From the NCBI GenBank assembly GCA_002701385.1, contig NZVD01000007.1, positions 20,466 through 84,465 on the forward strand: a stretch of 64,000 nt of DNA, given 5' to 3'. The notes under the pieces are model-generated. The model was not told the origin of the DNA. It searched no databases and was given only the letters and a program-made list of their open reading frames with translations. This DNA is from Rhodopirellula sp. Its GTDB lineage: Bacteria; Planctomycetota; Planctomycetia; Pirellulales; Pirellulaceae. The translations under genes and the position numbers were made by a program. Positions 19,402 through 29,181 of this stretch are shown here, in pieces. Every line of letters begins with the position of its first letter. The first letter of the stretch is position 1.

Positions 19402-20403
19402 CTACTTCCCCTGTAGGACGAATTCGATTAACTCGTCATCACGCTGAATGACGAGAGTGACATCATCGATCTGGTCAATAAGTTCTAGTTCGCTACGCAG
19501 TGTTGAGCAGGAGTCTATTCGGCGATCGTTGAGATACAGGATTAGGTCGTCTGGGCGAATGCCATTCTTCTCAGCCTCGGAATCTGCAGTGACCGAGTCA
19601 ATAAAAGGGGGCGTCTTTGCCAGCACATCTGGTACTAATTGAAGACCGAGTGTCTTAAGTGTATGTGGGATTTCCGGACGAATGGCGTCTTCATCGAGAC
19701 TTCGCGGTCGGGTTCGTCCTGCTAGAATGTCTTTAACAGCTGAAGTAAGCTCCTGAATCGGTACGGCGTAATTTAACCAAGTGCCATTCTGGGAATTGCG
19801 AAGCTCTTTTCCCAGCAAACCTGCCAACTCACCATTTCTGTTCGTTAAAGCACCTCCGGCTGCTCCAGGGTTATTAGTAATGGCATCCAGCACGTAGACA
19901 GACCCCTTGTAAGTTGTTTTAAATGCTCCTCGCCGCGCATTGAGTGGAGTTGTGGCTGCAACGATTCCATGCAGCACACTGTTTGGTTCATCGCCGGTTG
20001 CAATTTTGAATAGATTACTGAATGTGAGGATACGAGCTCCGGGGGCAACGGATACGGCATCTCCAAGCTTGAACGCATCGAGACCATCGGTGTCAATTTT
20101 TAAGACGGCGATTTCCAACCGAGGATCGGCTCCGATGATTTCACCCTGGAACTTTCGGCCGTCATCTAACGTGACAGTGATGTAGTCCGTGTCCAGAACG
20201 TAGCTCCAGACTGTCAGGATATGCCCTTCTCCACTGATCAAAAAACCGCTTTGATACCCTTCCAGGCCGCGGATTCCTCCAGCACCATAGATTTTGACCA
20301 TCTTCGGCTGGACGCTTGCTGAAACGACGGAAAAATCAGCCGCTTGCGTCGTTGGTGCTGTGCTAATGCCGACCAGCAATAAAACGAATAGGAAGTGTTT
20401 CAT
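19402..20403 (-). CDS. HtrA-like (S1C) PDZ protein lacking catalytic residues (predicted pseudoprotease)
   Basis: Signal peptide; trypsin-like fold motifs (HILTVWSYVLD, RLEIAVLKI, NNPGAAGGAL) and PDZ (SEAEKNGIRPDDLILYLNDRRI). Confidence 0.82.
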   Translation of the reverse strand: MKHFLFVLLLVGISTAPTTQAADFSVVSASVQPKMVKIYGAGGIRGLEGYQSGFLISGEGHILTVWSYVLDTDYITVTLDDGRKFQGEIIGADPRLEIAVLKIDTDGLDAFKLGDAVSVAPGARILTFSNLFKIATGDEPNSVLHGIVAATTPLNARRGAFKTTYKGSVYVLDAITNNPGAAGGALTNRNGELAGLLGKELRNSQNGTWLNYAVPIQELTSAVKDILAGRTRPRSLDEDAIRPEIPHTLKTLGLQLVPDVLAKTPPFIDSVTADSEAEKNGIRPDDLILYLNDRRIDSCSTLRSELELIDQIDDVTLVIQRDDELIEFVLQGK

Positions 20404-22199
20404 TATTCCGTTCTTTCCCCGATATTGAACTCGAAGTCTTCGATATTTAACTCTCCATAAACGGTGTCACCGTGATGAATTTCCAGTCGACGAGGTAGCA
20501 TGCGGCCATTTACTGATTCGTATTCAGAGAAGTAAATTTCACATGGATCCACACCCAAATCCGGGAACATTTCCATTGAGGTAAGTAAACCGGTGGATGG
20601 TGAGAAATAGAAACGACACTCAATAACACTATGAGTGGCTACCAGGACATCTTGTTTTTCTTTGTGTTTGGGAGTTGGCATGGAGCCCAGATAGTAAACA
20701 TCTCCGAACTGCGTAATGCCAGTTTGTTGAATGTGCTTCCATAAGTGCAAGGCAACTAACAGGCCACCGCTGCCCCGTGGAGACTCCTGTTGCCCCAGGT
20801 CATTATCAAGTACAGCAAAAGCCTTTCCCTGCGGTAATTCAGCATCCACTCGAGTTTTCGTGAGCGTGATCGTGGCGTCACCCAGATTTCCAAGTTTTCC
20901 ACGGAGTACCCAGTCACCTTTTGCCGTTTCGGGTTTTGTCTGTTGTGTATAGGCGTCCCAGACGCGGTTTTGGTTCAGGCGATTGAAATGGAAGTTCGCA
21001 AACCCCCGGCGTGCGGCGTAGAAAGGCTGGACAACGGCTGGGAGTTCAGGCGAAGCCGGTTTGGCCGGCTTGGGTTGCATCGGTTCCTCGGGCGTTTCAG
21101 GGTCCTCGCTATCAGGCATGGGGGCAGGACGTTGCTGTCGATTGGGCTGGACTCGAGCAAGCAATTCTTCCGGGGAATGCACTCCGGTTAACCTGACAAA
21201 GGTATCAATGCGTTCGCCTTCATGGAGGAAGGATAACGGGACTCGCCATCCTCGTGGGTAGATTCCCAATACGTTTTTGAATCCATTGACGGTTGTTATG
21301 TTCCGGCCACCAAAAGACAAAAGCTGATCACCATAGCGCAGTCCACGGCGAAATGCATCCGAGGATTCAGAAATGTTGGTGACGATGACACCGCCCTTCT
21401 CATCGGTCGAAACGGTTGCTCCGAGTGTAGCATGGTCGAGGATACGTCCACTGTGTAGAAATCCCATGAAATGCTTGATTTGATTGATTGATATGGCATA
21501 CCCAACACCTACATTGACTCGTCCTCGTTTTTCAAACGAGCCGCGGCCATTGATTCCGATCAGGTCACCGTTTTCGTTGTATAAGGGCCCCCCCGAATTT
21601 CCAGGATTGATGGAGGCATCAGTTTGAATGCAATCCGCATACTCCAGCAGCGTCCCTGCAGGATATTGGTACCTATGCACACCGGACACGATGCCATAGG
21701 TGACGGTTGGATTGAAATCCGTGGCCAGTAAAAAAGGATTGCCGACGGCAAAGCACCAGTCACCAACTCGAACTTGATCACTATCCTCTAATTTGGCGTA
21801 GGGGAAGTCATCACGTCCCAGGAGCTTGATTAAGGCCACATCTCCGACCGGGTCGATGCTTACGAGGATAGCATCGTAGAGTTCGCCGTCATTGATGGCG
21901 CATTTCATCGCCGTGCCTGCAGGCTGAACAACATGGTAGTTGCTCAAGGCATATCCGTCAGGGCTGATGAGCACTCCGGAGCCTCCCCCTTTACCTTCAT
22001 TGGCAAACACCATGACGGTTGAAGCACTAGCTTTTTTGATAGCTGCGACTCGCTTTGCTTGAGACGCAAGTACATCTGCGGGCACTTCCAGTTGCTGGGC
22101 GGACACCATAGTGGACAGAAGTGTCAACCCACATAACGTTGCCAATTGCCGCAAGTATCTGTGCAATATTACCCGGGCTCTTTTTTGTGTTTTCATCAT
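20403..22199 (-). CDS. HtrA/DegP-like S1C serine protease with PDZ and C-terminal unknown domain; triad intact
   Basis: SGVLISPDGYALSNYHVV (His), GDVALIKL (Asp), TDASINPGNSGGPL (Ser); PDZ (SSDAFRRGLRYGDQLLSFGGRNI). Confidence 0.92.
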   Translation of the reverse strand: MMKTQKRARVILHRYLRQLATLCGLTLLSTMVSAQQLEVPADVLASQAKRVAAIKKASASTVMVFANEGKGGGSGVLISPDGYALSNYHVVQPAGTAMKCAINDGELYDAILVSIDPVGDVALIKLLGRDDFPYAKLEDSDQVRVGDWCFAVGNPFLLATDFNPTVTYGIVSGVHRYQYPAGTLLEYADCIQTDASINPGNSGGPLYNENGDLIGINGRGSFEKRGRVNVGVGYAISINQIKHFMGFLHSGRILDHATLGATVSTDEKGGVIVTNISESSDAFRRGLRYGDQLLSFGGRNITTVNGFKNVLGIYPRGWRVPLSFLHEGERIDTFVRLTGVHSPEELLARVQPNRQQRPAPMPDSEDPETPEEPMQPKPAKPASPELPAVVQPFYAARRGFANFHFNRLNQNRVWDAYTQQTKPETAKGDWVLRGKLGNLGDATITLTKTRVDAELPQGKAFAVLDNDLGQQESPRGSGGLLVALHLWKHIQQTGITQFGDVYYLGSMPTPKHKEKQDVLVATHSVIECRFYFSPSTGLLTSMEMFPDLGVDPCEIYFSEYESVNGRMLPRRLEIHHGDTVYGELNIEDFEFNIGERTE

Positions 22200-23407
22200 T
22201 TTATGAGTTTTCCATCACCCAGGTTAAGCAGGTCACCAATGTCTAGGTTTTTTCCATAATCTACGGTAATTGAAAGTCTGCGAACGCCTGTGATATCCAG
22301 ATCCAAGACTCGAATATCCTCAGGGTCAGTCAAGAAGTCCTTAAACAGCTGTCGATTGTCTCCAAGGATGATTAGTTCTAAATGTCCCCGCCCTTTGGAT
22401 TCTTCTGCCAAGCCAGCCGTCAAATGCAGGTGGTTAAACTCGTCCGTAAGGCGATAGACCAATTCAGTTTTACTACGCAGTGATAGCCCTTTACTAAACG
22501 TCTGTTCGCCAATAATCAACTCGCCACCATTGGCATTACGGTCTTTTACAGGAGCGTATAGTTGGGTTAGGCGATTGCGAATGAGCCTGCCGGTCAAATA
22601 CGGAGTCCACTCAGCCCTCTCGGGTTCTAAGTCACTAAGGTAGGCGATATTAGAACTAGCAAATCGGAGTTGTTGGATGTTCTCTAAGCCCAGAGTGATC
22701 GAGTCTCCTAAACCCGTTTCAAATGACAGTGAGTTTTCTTCAGATTTCCATGTCAATCGGCGGGCTTGCCACAGGTTTCCTTGCAAGTCGTGGATTTGGC
22801 AAATTGTTTTTGCGACTTCGAGCGAACCTGGTTTCAATAGTTTGATACCGGCAAGTTTGGAGAGTTCAACAGGTATTCGGTCACCGTCAAAATTGAATGT
22901 GACCGCCTGCTCGTCGACTCGCTCAATAATACCTTCTAATTCGTCAATTGCGCCACTGGGACGCAATACAATCAGAACGTCGCCAGCAGAATCCGCTTCG
23001 AGAATGGCGTTGTAATCCTGCTGAGCCTCTTCCGTTAGTTGGCGGAACTGGATACTGGAGATACTATCGCTTTTGAGACGGTAACTTAATTCCTCTGCAA
23101 TTGTTGCCCGGGCATTGGTTGCTGTAGCAAGCACGTTGCTGGCATGGATTGTACTGCCATCGTGGAGTTGGATAGCGAACTTGTTGTTGGGAGGTACCTC
23201 TGCATTAGCATCGCTCAGGTTGATCGTCTGCAATTGCTCGATCGCTAACGTCTTAGTTTGACCATCCGAGGTGAATTTAAGATTGTCGTCACTAAGTTCG
23301 GTTACCTCTCCGACCAATTGACTGCCGTCAATAAGAGTGACTTCACTCTGTGGTTCGGCAAAAACCAAAGTTGTTGCCAAAATTACAATTGTATTCCAAA
23401 TCTGCAC
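22196..23407 (-). CDS. Secreted protein with C-terminal NPCBM/NEW2-like domain
   Basis: Signal peptide; C-terminal IIGEQTFSKGLSLRSKTELVYRLTDEFNHLHLTAGL... resembles NPCBM; upstream SH3-like segments (DGSQLVGEVTELSDDNLKF). Confidence 0.65.
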   Translation of the reverse strand: MQIWNTIVILATTLVFAEPQSEVTLIDGSQLVGEVTELSDDNLKFTSDGQTKTLAIEQLQTINLSDANAEVPPNNKFAIQLHDGSTIHASNVLATATNARATIAEELSYRLKSDSISSIQFRQLTEEAQQDYNAILEADSAGDVLIVLRPSGAIDELEGIIERVDEQAVTFNFDGDRIPVELSKLAGIKLLKPGSLEVAKTICQIHDLQGNLWQARRLTWKSEENSLSFETGLGDSITLGLENIQQLRFASSNIAYLSDLEPERAEWTPYLTGRLIRNRLTQLYAPVKDRNANGGELIIGEQTFSKGLSLRSKTELVYRLTDEFNHLHLTAGLAEESKGRGHLELIILGDNRQLFKDFLTDPEDIRVLDLDITGVRRLSITVDYGKNLDIGDLLNLGDGKLIK

Positions 23408-23453
23408 GTCGCAGTTTACCTCCCCCGGAAGTGCTTTTTCCTAAGTGACGGGT

Positions 23454-24479
23454 CTAGCTTCCGTCACGAGCCAGTTTTCGAAAGTACTCTTCAATGACTT
23501 CACGATAATGAGCGGGCAATTCTTTGCTGATTTGCTGTAACGCTTTTTGTCGTTCTTTGGGAGGCAATGCCCCCCAGTCGTCCGCCTCACCGTGATTGCG
23601 GCGGTCTACATTGCCTGGGCCACTTCCACCAAGAGGATTGGAGTCCTGAGCTGGTGAACTTGGATTAAGGCTGCCTTGCCCCTGGCCGCTTTGCTGCTGT
23701 TGTTGCTGCTGTTGTTCCAACTCTTCAATCATTTTGTCCAATTTGGCGATGACGTCATCTTCTTCTTTTCGCACGCGAGTACCTGCGCGGCCCAGTTTAA
23801 GGCGACGTTGAATGTCAGACATTAGCCGAGCGACTTCATCCAAGGAGTCCTTTTTTAGCGGGGCGATGTCCGCTTTCATTAGGTTGGCAAGTGTCGAGTA
23901 TCGACGAGGAATGTCCGCTTCGTTTTCAAGCAGCAATTCGATGGATGCAAGGCACTTATCTTTGGCCAGAATACGATGATATCCAGTTGCCTGGTAGAAC
24001 AACAAGGTAGCGGGATCTGCGACCTGTTGAGGCCGGATGCCCTCAAGGACTTTTAAACATTCGTCTTGAAGCTGGCTTTGAGCTAACCAGCGAGCATAGT
24101 AGAGCTTGAGGTTGTTAATCACGAATGGAGCGAGATCATCTTTACTTAAAATCGCCGGTATTATGTGAGCTTCGGTTGCTGGGGTAGTTTCCAGTTTGGC
24201 GACTAACGTGGCAACATCCCGATTTGTCAGGATTAAGCTGTTAACGAGTTGGTCTAGCAAGAGGGATTGGTCCCCGGATGCTAGCGGAGTATCCCAAAGG
24301 ATGCCGATTTGAAGGCGGACCGTTTCGTCTGCGTCTTGGTTCTTGAGGTGATCTTCCAGTTGCGCCCGAATTTGACCAGCATCAGGAATGTTCCATGATG
24401 CTCGTTTTTCTAAATCGTCAGCAGCAAAAACTGTTGCTGTCAGCATTAACAATACGCAGATGGTTTTTGTAATATGCAT
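23454..24479 (-). CDS. Secreted hypothetical protein with Q-rich tract
   Basis: Internal start MHITKTICVLLMLTATVFA (signal peptide); EQQQQQQQQSGQ tract; C-terminal PPKERQKALQQISKELPAHYREVIEEYFRKLA. Confidence 0.65.
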   Translation of the reverse strand: MHITKTICVLLMLTATVFAADDLEKRASWNIPDAGQIRAQLEDHLKNQDADETVRLQIGILWDTPLASGDQSLLLDQLVNSLILTNRDVATLVAKLETTPATEAHIIPAILSKDDLAPFVINNLKLYYARWLAQSQLQDECLKVLEGIRPQQVADPATLLFYQATGYHRILAKDKCLASIELLLENEADIPRRYSTLANLMKADIAPLKKDSLDEVARLMSDIQRRLKLGRAGTRVRKEEDDVIAKLDKMIEELEQQQQQQQQSGQGQGSLNPSSPAQDSNPLGGSGPGNVDRRNHGEADDWGALPPKERQKALQQISKELPAHYREVIEEYFRKLARDGS

Positions 24480-24495
24480 GTAAACTCCGATAGGC

Positions 24496-26352
24496 TTACT
24501 GGTTTTTCCCCAGTACGATGTCACGAGTGATTCGCTGCAAATCCCGTTGTGTCTGACCAAGCTTTTGCAATGCTTCCACTAAGTCAGTGTCCTTGGCTTG
24601 ACCGGTTGGATCATCGATGTCATCCAGCAAACGTGAATAGCGTTGAGTCCGTTTGTTGATTCGCAATTGAAGCGAGCGAATCATTCGTAGCTCAGACAGT
24701 TGGTCGACCAGAGGCTTTTCCTGCTGTTGCTGCTGCTGTTGCTGCTGTTGCTGCTGTTGCTGCTGGTCCATCAACTCCTGTTGAGCCGCTTGAAGGGCTT
24801 CAATCATTTCTTCAATGGACTGGATGATGTCTTCCTCAATGCTAACGGTCAGACGGTCAACCTTCGTTTGGCTAAGACGGTCAGAAACCTGATCCATGTC
24901 TTCGATCATAATCTTGACTGTTTCTGGGAAGGCGATGGAAGATCCTTCTTCTAAGAGGAGTGTCAATACTTTGTCAGCTTCCAGTGAGATCTTACGTTGC
25001 TGGAATCCTAGCTTGTTCGATTCGATCTGAACTTCTCGACCTCGGTCATCTTCTGGGATTTTGGCTAACTGCAATGTGCCTTCATAAACTTTAAGTTCCA
25101 TTTCCAGCATTTTTCGAAAGCGACCTTCGAGCAAGGCCAGCATCCGTTCCAGCTCTTCTTCACGCAGTTGTCGCAAGATCTCTTCAAGCTGAGCCTTGGC
25201 CTCTACTAATTTCTGTTTGGCCGCTTCCTGAGCTTCGATCGACTGTTCTCGTCGAGCCTGTTCCAGTTCCAGCTGAGCCTGTTTCATTTGCTGCTGAGCC
25301 TCTTCCAGCTTTTTACGTGCTGGGTTTTGGTCTTGCTGCTGATCATTTTGGCTTTGCTGTCCGGGTTCAGGTGATCCACCTTGCATGGGTTGGCCACCCT
25401 CCATTGGTTGGCCACCTTCCATCGGCTCGCCACCCTCCATTGGTTTGCCACCTTCCATTGGTTTGCCACCTTCACTGGGCTTGGCGGACATGTCCCCAGG
25501 CTCTCCCGAATCCCCAGGCTCTTTAGGATCCTTGGGGTTTTCGTCGGGATTACCATCTTCACCAGATTCTTCACCTAGATCGTCACCAGGGTCATTGGGA
25601 TCGGATTCATCGCTGGGGTTTTCTTCGTCGGAATTGCCATCGTTGTTATCTGATGGGTTACCACTGTTCTCCCCCCCGTTGTTTTCAGAGTTTTCGCCGC
25701 TTTCAGAGTTCGCTTGACCTCCCTCTTCGTTTGCTTTGATTTTTTCTGCTAAATCTCTGGTCTCATCGGAGATGCGATCCTGTTCTTTGGCAATTCTTTC
25801 AGGATCTGCCCCTCCCTCATTCTGTCCCTGAATGGCTCGCTGCTGTCGAAGTAATCGCTCGACGTCACGAATATACTCTCGGTACCTTGCCTTTTCGGTT
25901 TTTAGGCGGTCTCCGTCATCTTCGGTAATCAGCAATTCCAGAATTTTCGCCAGTTGCACCTGAACGTCTGCCTGTTCATCGACGGCACGTTTGAGTTGAT
26001 CTTGATTCAACAAACGGACAATGGATTGCATTTGCGTGGTCGTTAAATTGTCCCTTGATTGCTTGTAGGCATCACGAAGTAAAGCCGCTCGCTTCGGGTT
26101 GTTTGCGGATTCGAACTCAGCCATTCGCAAGATTAATTCTTCGATGCGTTTGTACTTTTCAGCAATTTTACTTTGCTTAAGAGCGAGGTCCGTTGTGCCT
26201 GATGGGGAATCATCAGCTGTGGACTCAGTGGCATCGGTAGCAGGATCTGCTTCAGTGGCAACCTGCGCGAAAAGTGTCATTGGCATGAACACGAATGCCA
26301 GAACCAGCATTGGAAGGCGGACCATTGATGTGCTTGAACGTAAGCTATTCAT
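24496..26352 (-). CDS. Secreted acidic, low-complexity/coiled-coil hypothetical protein
   Basis: Signal peptide MPMTLFAQVA; long acidic Asn/Glu/Gly-rich region, KPMEGG repeats, coiled coil and polyQ. Confidence 0.7.
   Translation of the reverse strand: MNSLRSSTSMVRLPMLVLAFVFMPMTLFAQVATEADPATDATESTADDSPSGTTDLALKQSKIAEKYKRIEELILRMAEFESANNPKRAALLRDAYKQSRDNLTTTQMQSIVRLLNQDQLKRAVDEQADVQVQLAKILELLITEDDGDRLKTEKARYREYIRDVERLLRQQRAIQGQNEGGADPERIAKEQDRISDETRDLAEKIKANEEGGQANSESGENSENNGGENSGNPSDNNDGNSDEENPSDESDPNDPGDDLGEESGEDGNPDENPKDPKEPGDSGEPGDMSAKPSEGGKPMEGGKPMEGGEPMEGGQPMEGGQPMQGGSPEPGQQSQNDQQQDQNPARKKLEEAQQQMKQAQLELEQARREQSIEAQEAAKQKLVEAKAQLEEILRQLREEELERMLALLEGRFRKMLEMELKVYEGTLQLAKIPEDDRGREVQIESNKLGFQQRKISLEADKVLTLLLEEGSSIAFPETVKIMIEDMDQVSDRLSQTKVDRLTVSIEEDIIQSIEEMIEALQAAQQELMDQQQQQQQQQQQQQQQEKPLVDQLSELRMIRSLQLRINKRTQRYSRLLDDIDDPTGQAKDTDLVEALQKLGQTQRDLQRITRDIVLGKNQ
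24721..24767. repeat. CAG/CAA (CTG/TTG) microsatellite encoding polyQ
   Basis: ctgctgttgctgctgctgttgctgctgttgctgctgttgctgctg read directly; encodes a ~16-residue Gln run. Confidence 0.95.
25384..25470. repeat. Imperfect 18-bp tandem repeat encoding (K/E/Q)PMEGG
   Basis: About five to six copies of ccattggttggccacctt-like units. Confidence 0.92.
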
Positions 26353-26577
26353 GGAAAAAATACCTCGCGAATCTTGGATTAGGTAGTCGCCGCTTTAGTA
26401 GACCGGTCTAACGCATCCATGGAATCGAAAAATGTTTGGCATGCAAACCGTTTTACGACCGATTTATACCTCGTGAAAAATACGAGAAAACCAAAAATGC
26501 GTCCATTAATGCGTCCATTTCAGTTTGGCACCAATGCCCCTATATCGGGTGGGGATGACACTAGCCAGACTGTTAAT

Positions 26578-29154
26578 TTATTTTAACAGATCAAGGACCT
26601 GCTTCTTCCGTTCGTCTTTGGTCTTTTCACTGATTTCTTCCTGATCGTTGATCAAATCACGGATTAAATCAATTAATTCGTTATACGTTTCCAATTCCAG
26701 CATGTTGTCCAAAACCGCGCTCATTTGGACTAAGATCACATCAGCTTGAGTTAATACCTCTACCGCGTGATCTTCGTTGGCCACCCCTTGTTCAATGGCC
26801 TTCTCCATCGCCAGCAATCGGTCATCCAGCGTGGGAAACTCGGCCGAGCAGACATGTTTGAGAGGGTCCGAAATCAGTTCTTTAAGTCGGTCTTTTCGTT
26901 CTTGCGTGTCGACTCGATTATTGATTAGCTGCAGGCGAATGTCGTCAAACGAGACAGCCACGCCGAGCGATTCCTGATTAGACTTTTGGCTTTGAACGAT
27001 GGCACGTTGGATTCTCAATAGCCGCAGACTTTCTTCCCGGCGTTGCTTTTCTTCCGGGGTCAGTGTAGGTTCATCGCCCTGCTTGTCTTCTGGTTCACTA
27101 CCTGCATCACTGCCACTAGTACCCTGCACGCTATCGAGAACTTGTGCCAGCGAATCGCGCATTCCCTGCACTTCTGCAAGGATTAGTTCATAGCGTTGTC
27201 GTAGTGATAGCTCCTGACGTTCGAGGATGGCCAGCAGTTGTTGGTCAGTGACTACATCAAGTGTGAACTGACTGCTGCTGCCAATGTTGGGATCGCCTTC
27301 AAGGTCGTATTTGTCGCTCGCTTGAATCGACAACGTAATGGTCGATTCCGGTTCTAATTCGGTGGACTCATCTTCAGCCCGCTGGGCTCGCAGGTCGAGT
27401 GGCGTTTCCAATTCCTCACCGTTTTGAATTGGAAGCGGGAATGTCATAGATTCCCCTTCCTGAGGCTTCACGTCGAACCAACTGGATGACACTCCGTAAT
27501 CATCGGTAACCTTACCTTTGATCGGTATGATTGCATTCGGCGTGATCGCTGACCCGATTCCTTGCAAGCTGATGTCGAGGTTGGGAGGTTGGTCTAATAA
27601 AGCACCGATCGACACTAGGAATGGTTCGGTCGATATGATGGCATCCTGATCGTAAAGAGAGATCGTCAAGGCCACATCGTTGTATAGCGGAGTCACTGGA
27701 AAAAGGAGCGTTTGTTTAGAAACAGCCAGGCTGGTCAAGACTCTTTCGCCGTCCGGAGTAAATCCTTCGATGACCGAATCAGATGTGGTCGGCTCTCCTT
27801 GTTCGTCCACACTGCAGAGTTCCCCGTCCTCGACGGAGAATCTTAGTATTTCGCCATCCAGATTTGTTAGCCCTTGCAACAGCTCTTTGTGAATCGGTCC
27901 CGGCTCAGTTTCCGGGTCAGCAGAAGCCAGCATGACGGCCAGACCCATAGAGGTCTTTGTGCGACTGTCTGGCAATTGCAGATAAGCCACTCGGTACTGA
28001 GCAGTCAGCGGGTCGCTGATATGGATCTGTTCAAGGGACTTGTTGGCATGCAGTCGTATCGTGAGGTCTGAACCAAACGGCAAAGATGTACGTCCGGCGA
28101 TCCAGGGCTGGTCGTTAAAAGGGAGTTTTTCGGTGTATTCAGGGTATTGGTAGTCTAGAGTTACATCCTGGATCTTTGGGCTGTCCACCACATCGATGTA
28201 ATAAGGGCCGATACGGTGATCGTTGCCTACGATTTCAAACTCAAGGCTGCCGGTAATGCCATTCAGAGGATTGTCATCCAGCACAAAATACTGGTCACCA
28301 CCCCCTGCTCCCCCCTCTTTATTGAGATTGCGGCGTCCGGTCACACCATCTTCGGTTTCGTAATACAGGACACAGGATCCGGGAATCTCTTTTTCACCAT
28401 TTGCATTGACCAATAAACGTAAAGTCGCTCCGGTAGCTACTTTTACTCGATCCTGGACGAATTGTTTTTGTTCGTCGATGCCGAAAGTGAAACCAGTGAA
28501 GTTTTCTCTGACTACAGTGAGCCCGATAATCTCGATTTGGGTATTACGTTCCCATTTGTCGCCCGAAAGCATGTAAAGTCGTTTGAAGGCCAAATTTGCC
28601 ATGGAAGAGTTCATGGCACTAAACAAAATGACAGATAGTAAGAGAATGGTTGCCAACGTAATACGTTTGGTTAGCAAGCCGGAATTAAACACTTCATTGA
28701 CATTAATTGCCCCAATGGACTCCAATGCCATTTGTGAAGTCTCCGAAAGCATTTCGGAACTGTACTGCTCTTGTTCACTCGGTTCCTGACGTTCCTTCAG
28801 CGTAACGGTCGTTACCAGAGCATCCTGAAGGTCGTCAAATCGTCGTTCAAGCAATAGGGCCAATGATCGGTCATTGAACTGAACAAAGGCTCGTTGGCCA
28901 ACGAAGCGGAAGAGGATATAGCAGAGGATGCCTCCTACGATCGCCAGAAGAATTCCGCGTGCTCCCTGAGCGAGTTCATTGGCTCCGACTAGTACAGGCA
29001 GATAATCAACAGCTAGTCCCAGCCAGAACATAACTCCCAGCCAAACGATGGCCAGACTGATGCCTTCAATCCAGACGAACAATCGAATCCGTGAACGGAG
29101 TCGTTGTAAAGTCCGTTGGATTTGAGGATCGATTTGTTTTTTAATCTGGTCCAT
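26578..29154 (-). CDS. Large membrane-anchored hypothetical protein (N-terminal TM helices, C-terminal coiled coil) of MoxR/VWA cluster
   Basis: 858 aa; N-terminal TMs ISLAIVWLGVMFWLGLAVDYL, GILLAIVGGILCYILFRFV, third TM near 165; adjacent to VWA/MoxR genes on the same strand. Confidence 0.75.
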   Translation of the reverse strand: MDQIKKQIDPQIQRTLQRLRSRIRLFVWIEGISLAIVWLGVMFWLGLAVDYLPVLVGANELAQGARGILLAIVGGILCYILFRFVGQRAFVQFNDRSLALLLERRFDDLQDALVTTVTLKERQEPSEQEQYSSEMLSETSQMALESIGAINVNEVFNSGLLTKRITLATILLLSVILFSAMNSSMANLAFKRLYMLSGDKWERNTQIEIIGLTVVRENFTGFTFGIDEQKQFVQDRVKVATGATLRLLVNANGEKEIPGSCVLYYETEDGVTGRRNLNKEGGAGGGDQYFVLDDNPLNGITGSLEFEIVGNDHRIGPYYIDVVDSPKIQDVTLDYQYPEYTEKLPFNDQPWIAGRTSLPFGSDLTIRLHANKSLEQIHISDPLTAQYRVAYLQLPDSRTKTSMGLAVMLASADPETEPGPIHKELLQGLTNLDGEILRFSVEDGELCSVDEQGEPTTSDSVIEGFTPDGERVLTSLAVSKQTLLFPVTPLYNDVALTISLYDQDAIISTEPFLVSIGALLDQPPNLDISLQGIGSAITPNAIIPIKGKVTDDYGVSSSWFDVKPQEGESMTFPLPIQNGEELETPLDLRAQRAEDESTELEPESTITLSIQASDKYDLEGDPNIGSSSQFTLDVVTDQQLLAILERQELSLRQRYELILAEVQGMRDSLAQVLDSVQGTSGSDAGSEPEDKQGDEPTLTPEEKQRREESLRLLRIQRAIVQSQKSNQESLGVAVSFDDIRLQLINNRVDTQERKDRLKELISDPLKHVCSAEFPTLDDRLLAMEKAIEQGVANEDHAVEVLTQADVILVQMSAVLDNMLELETYNELIDLIRDLINDQEEISEKTKDERKKQVLDLLK

Positions 29155-29181
29155 GGTTTGTTACATATTCTGAGTTCGGTG

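Noticed and set aside
25384-25470. Regular short repeats resembling a CRISPR array
   Set aside because: 18-bp units are directly adjacent, in frame, with no spacers and no cas genes; coding tandem repeat.
25317-25717. Repeat-rich plus-strand ORFs (GWPPSIG... and SPGSLGSDSSLG...)
   Set aside because: Antisense reading of the (K/E/Q)PMEGG/acidic repeat in the minus-strand gene; low complexity explains the open frame.
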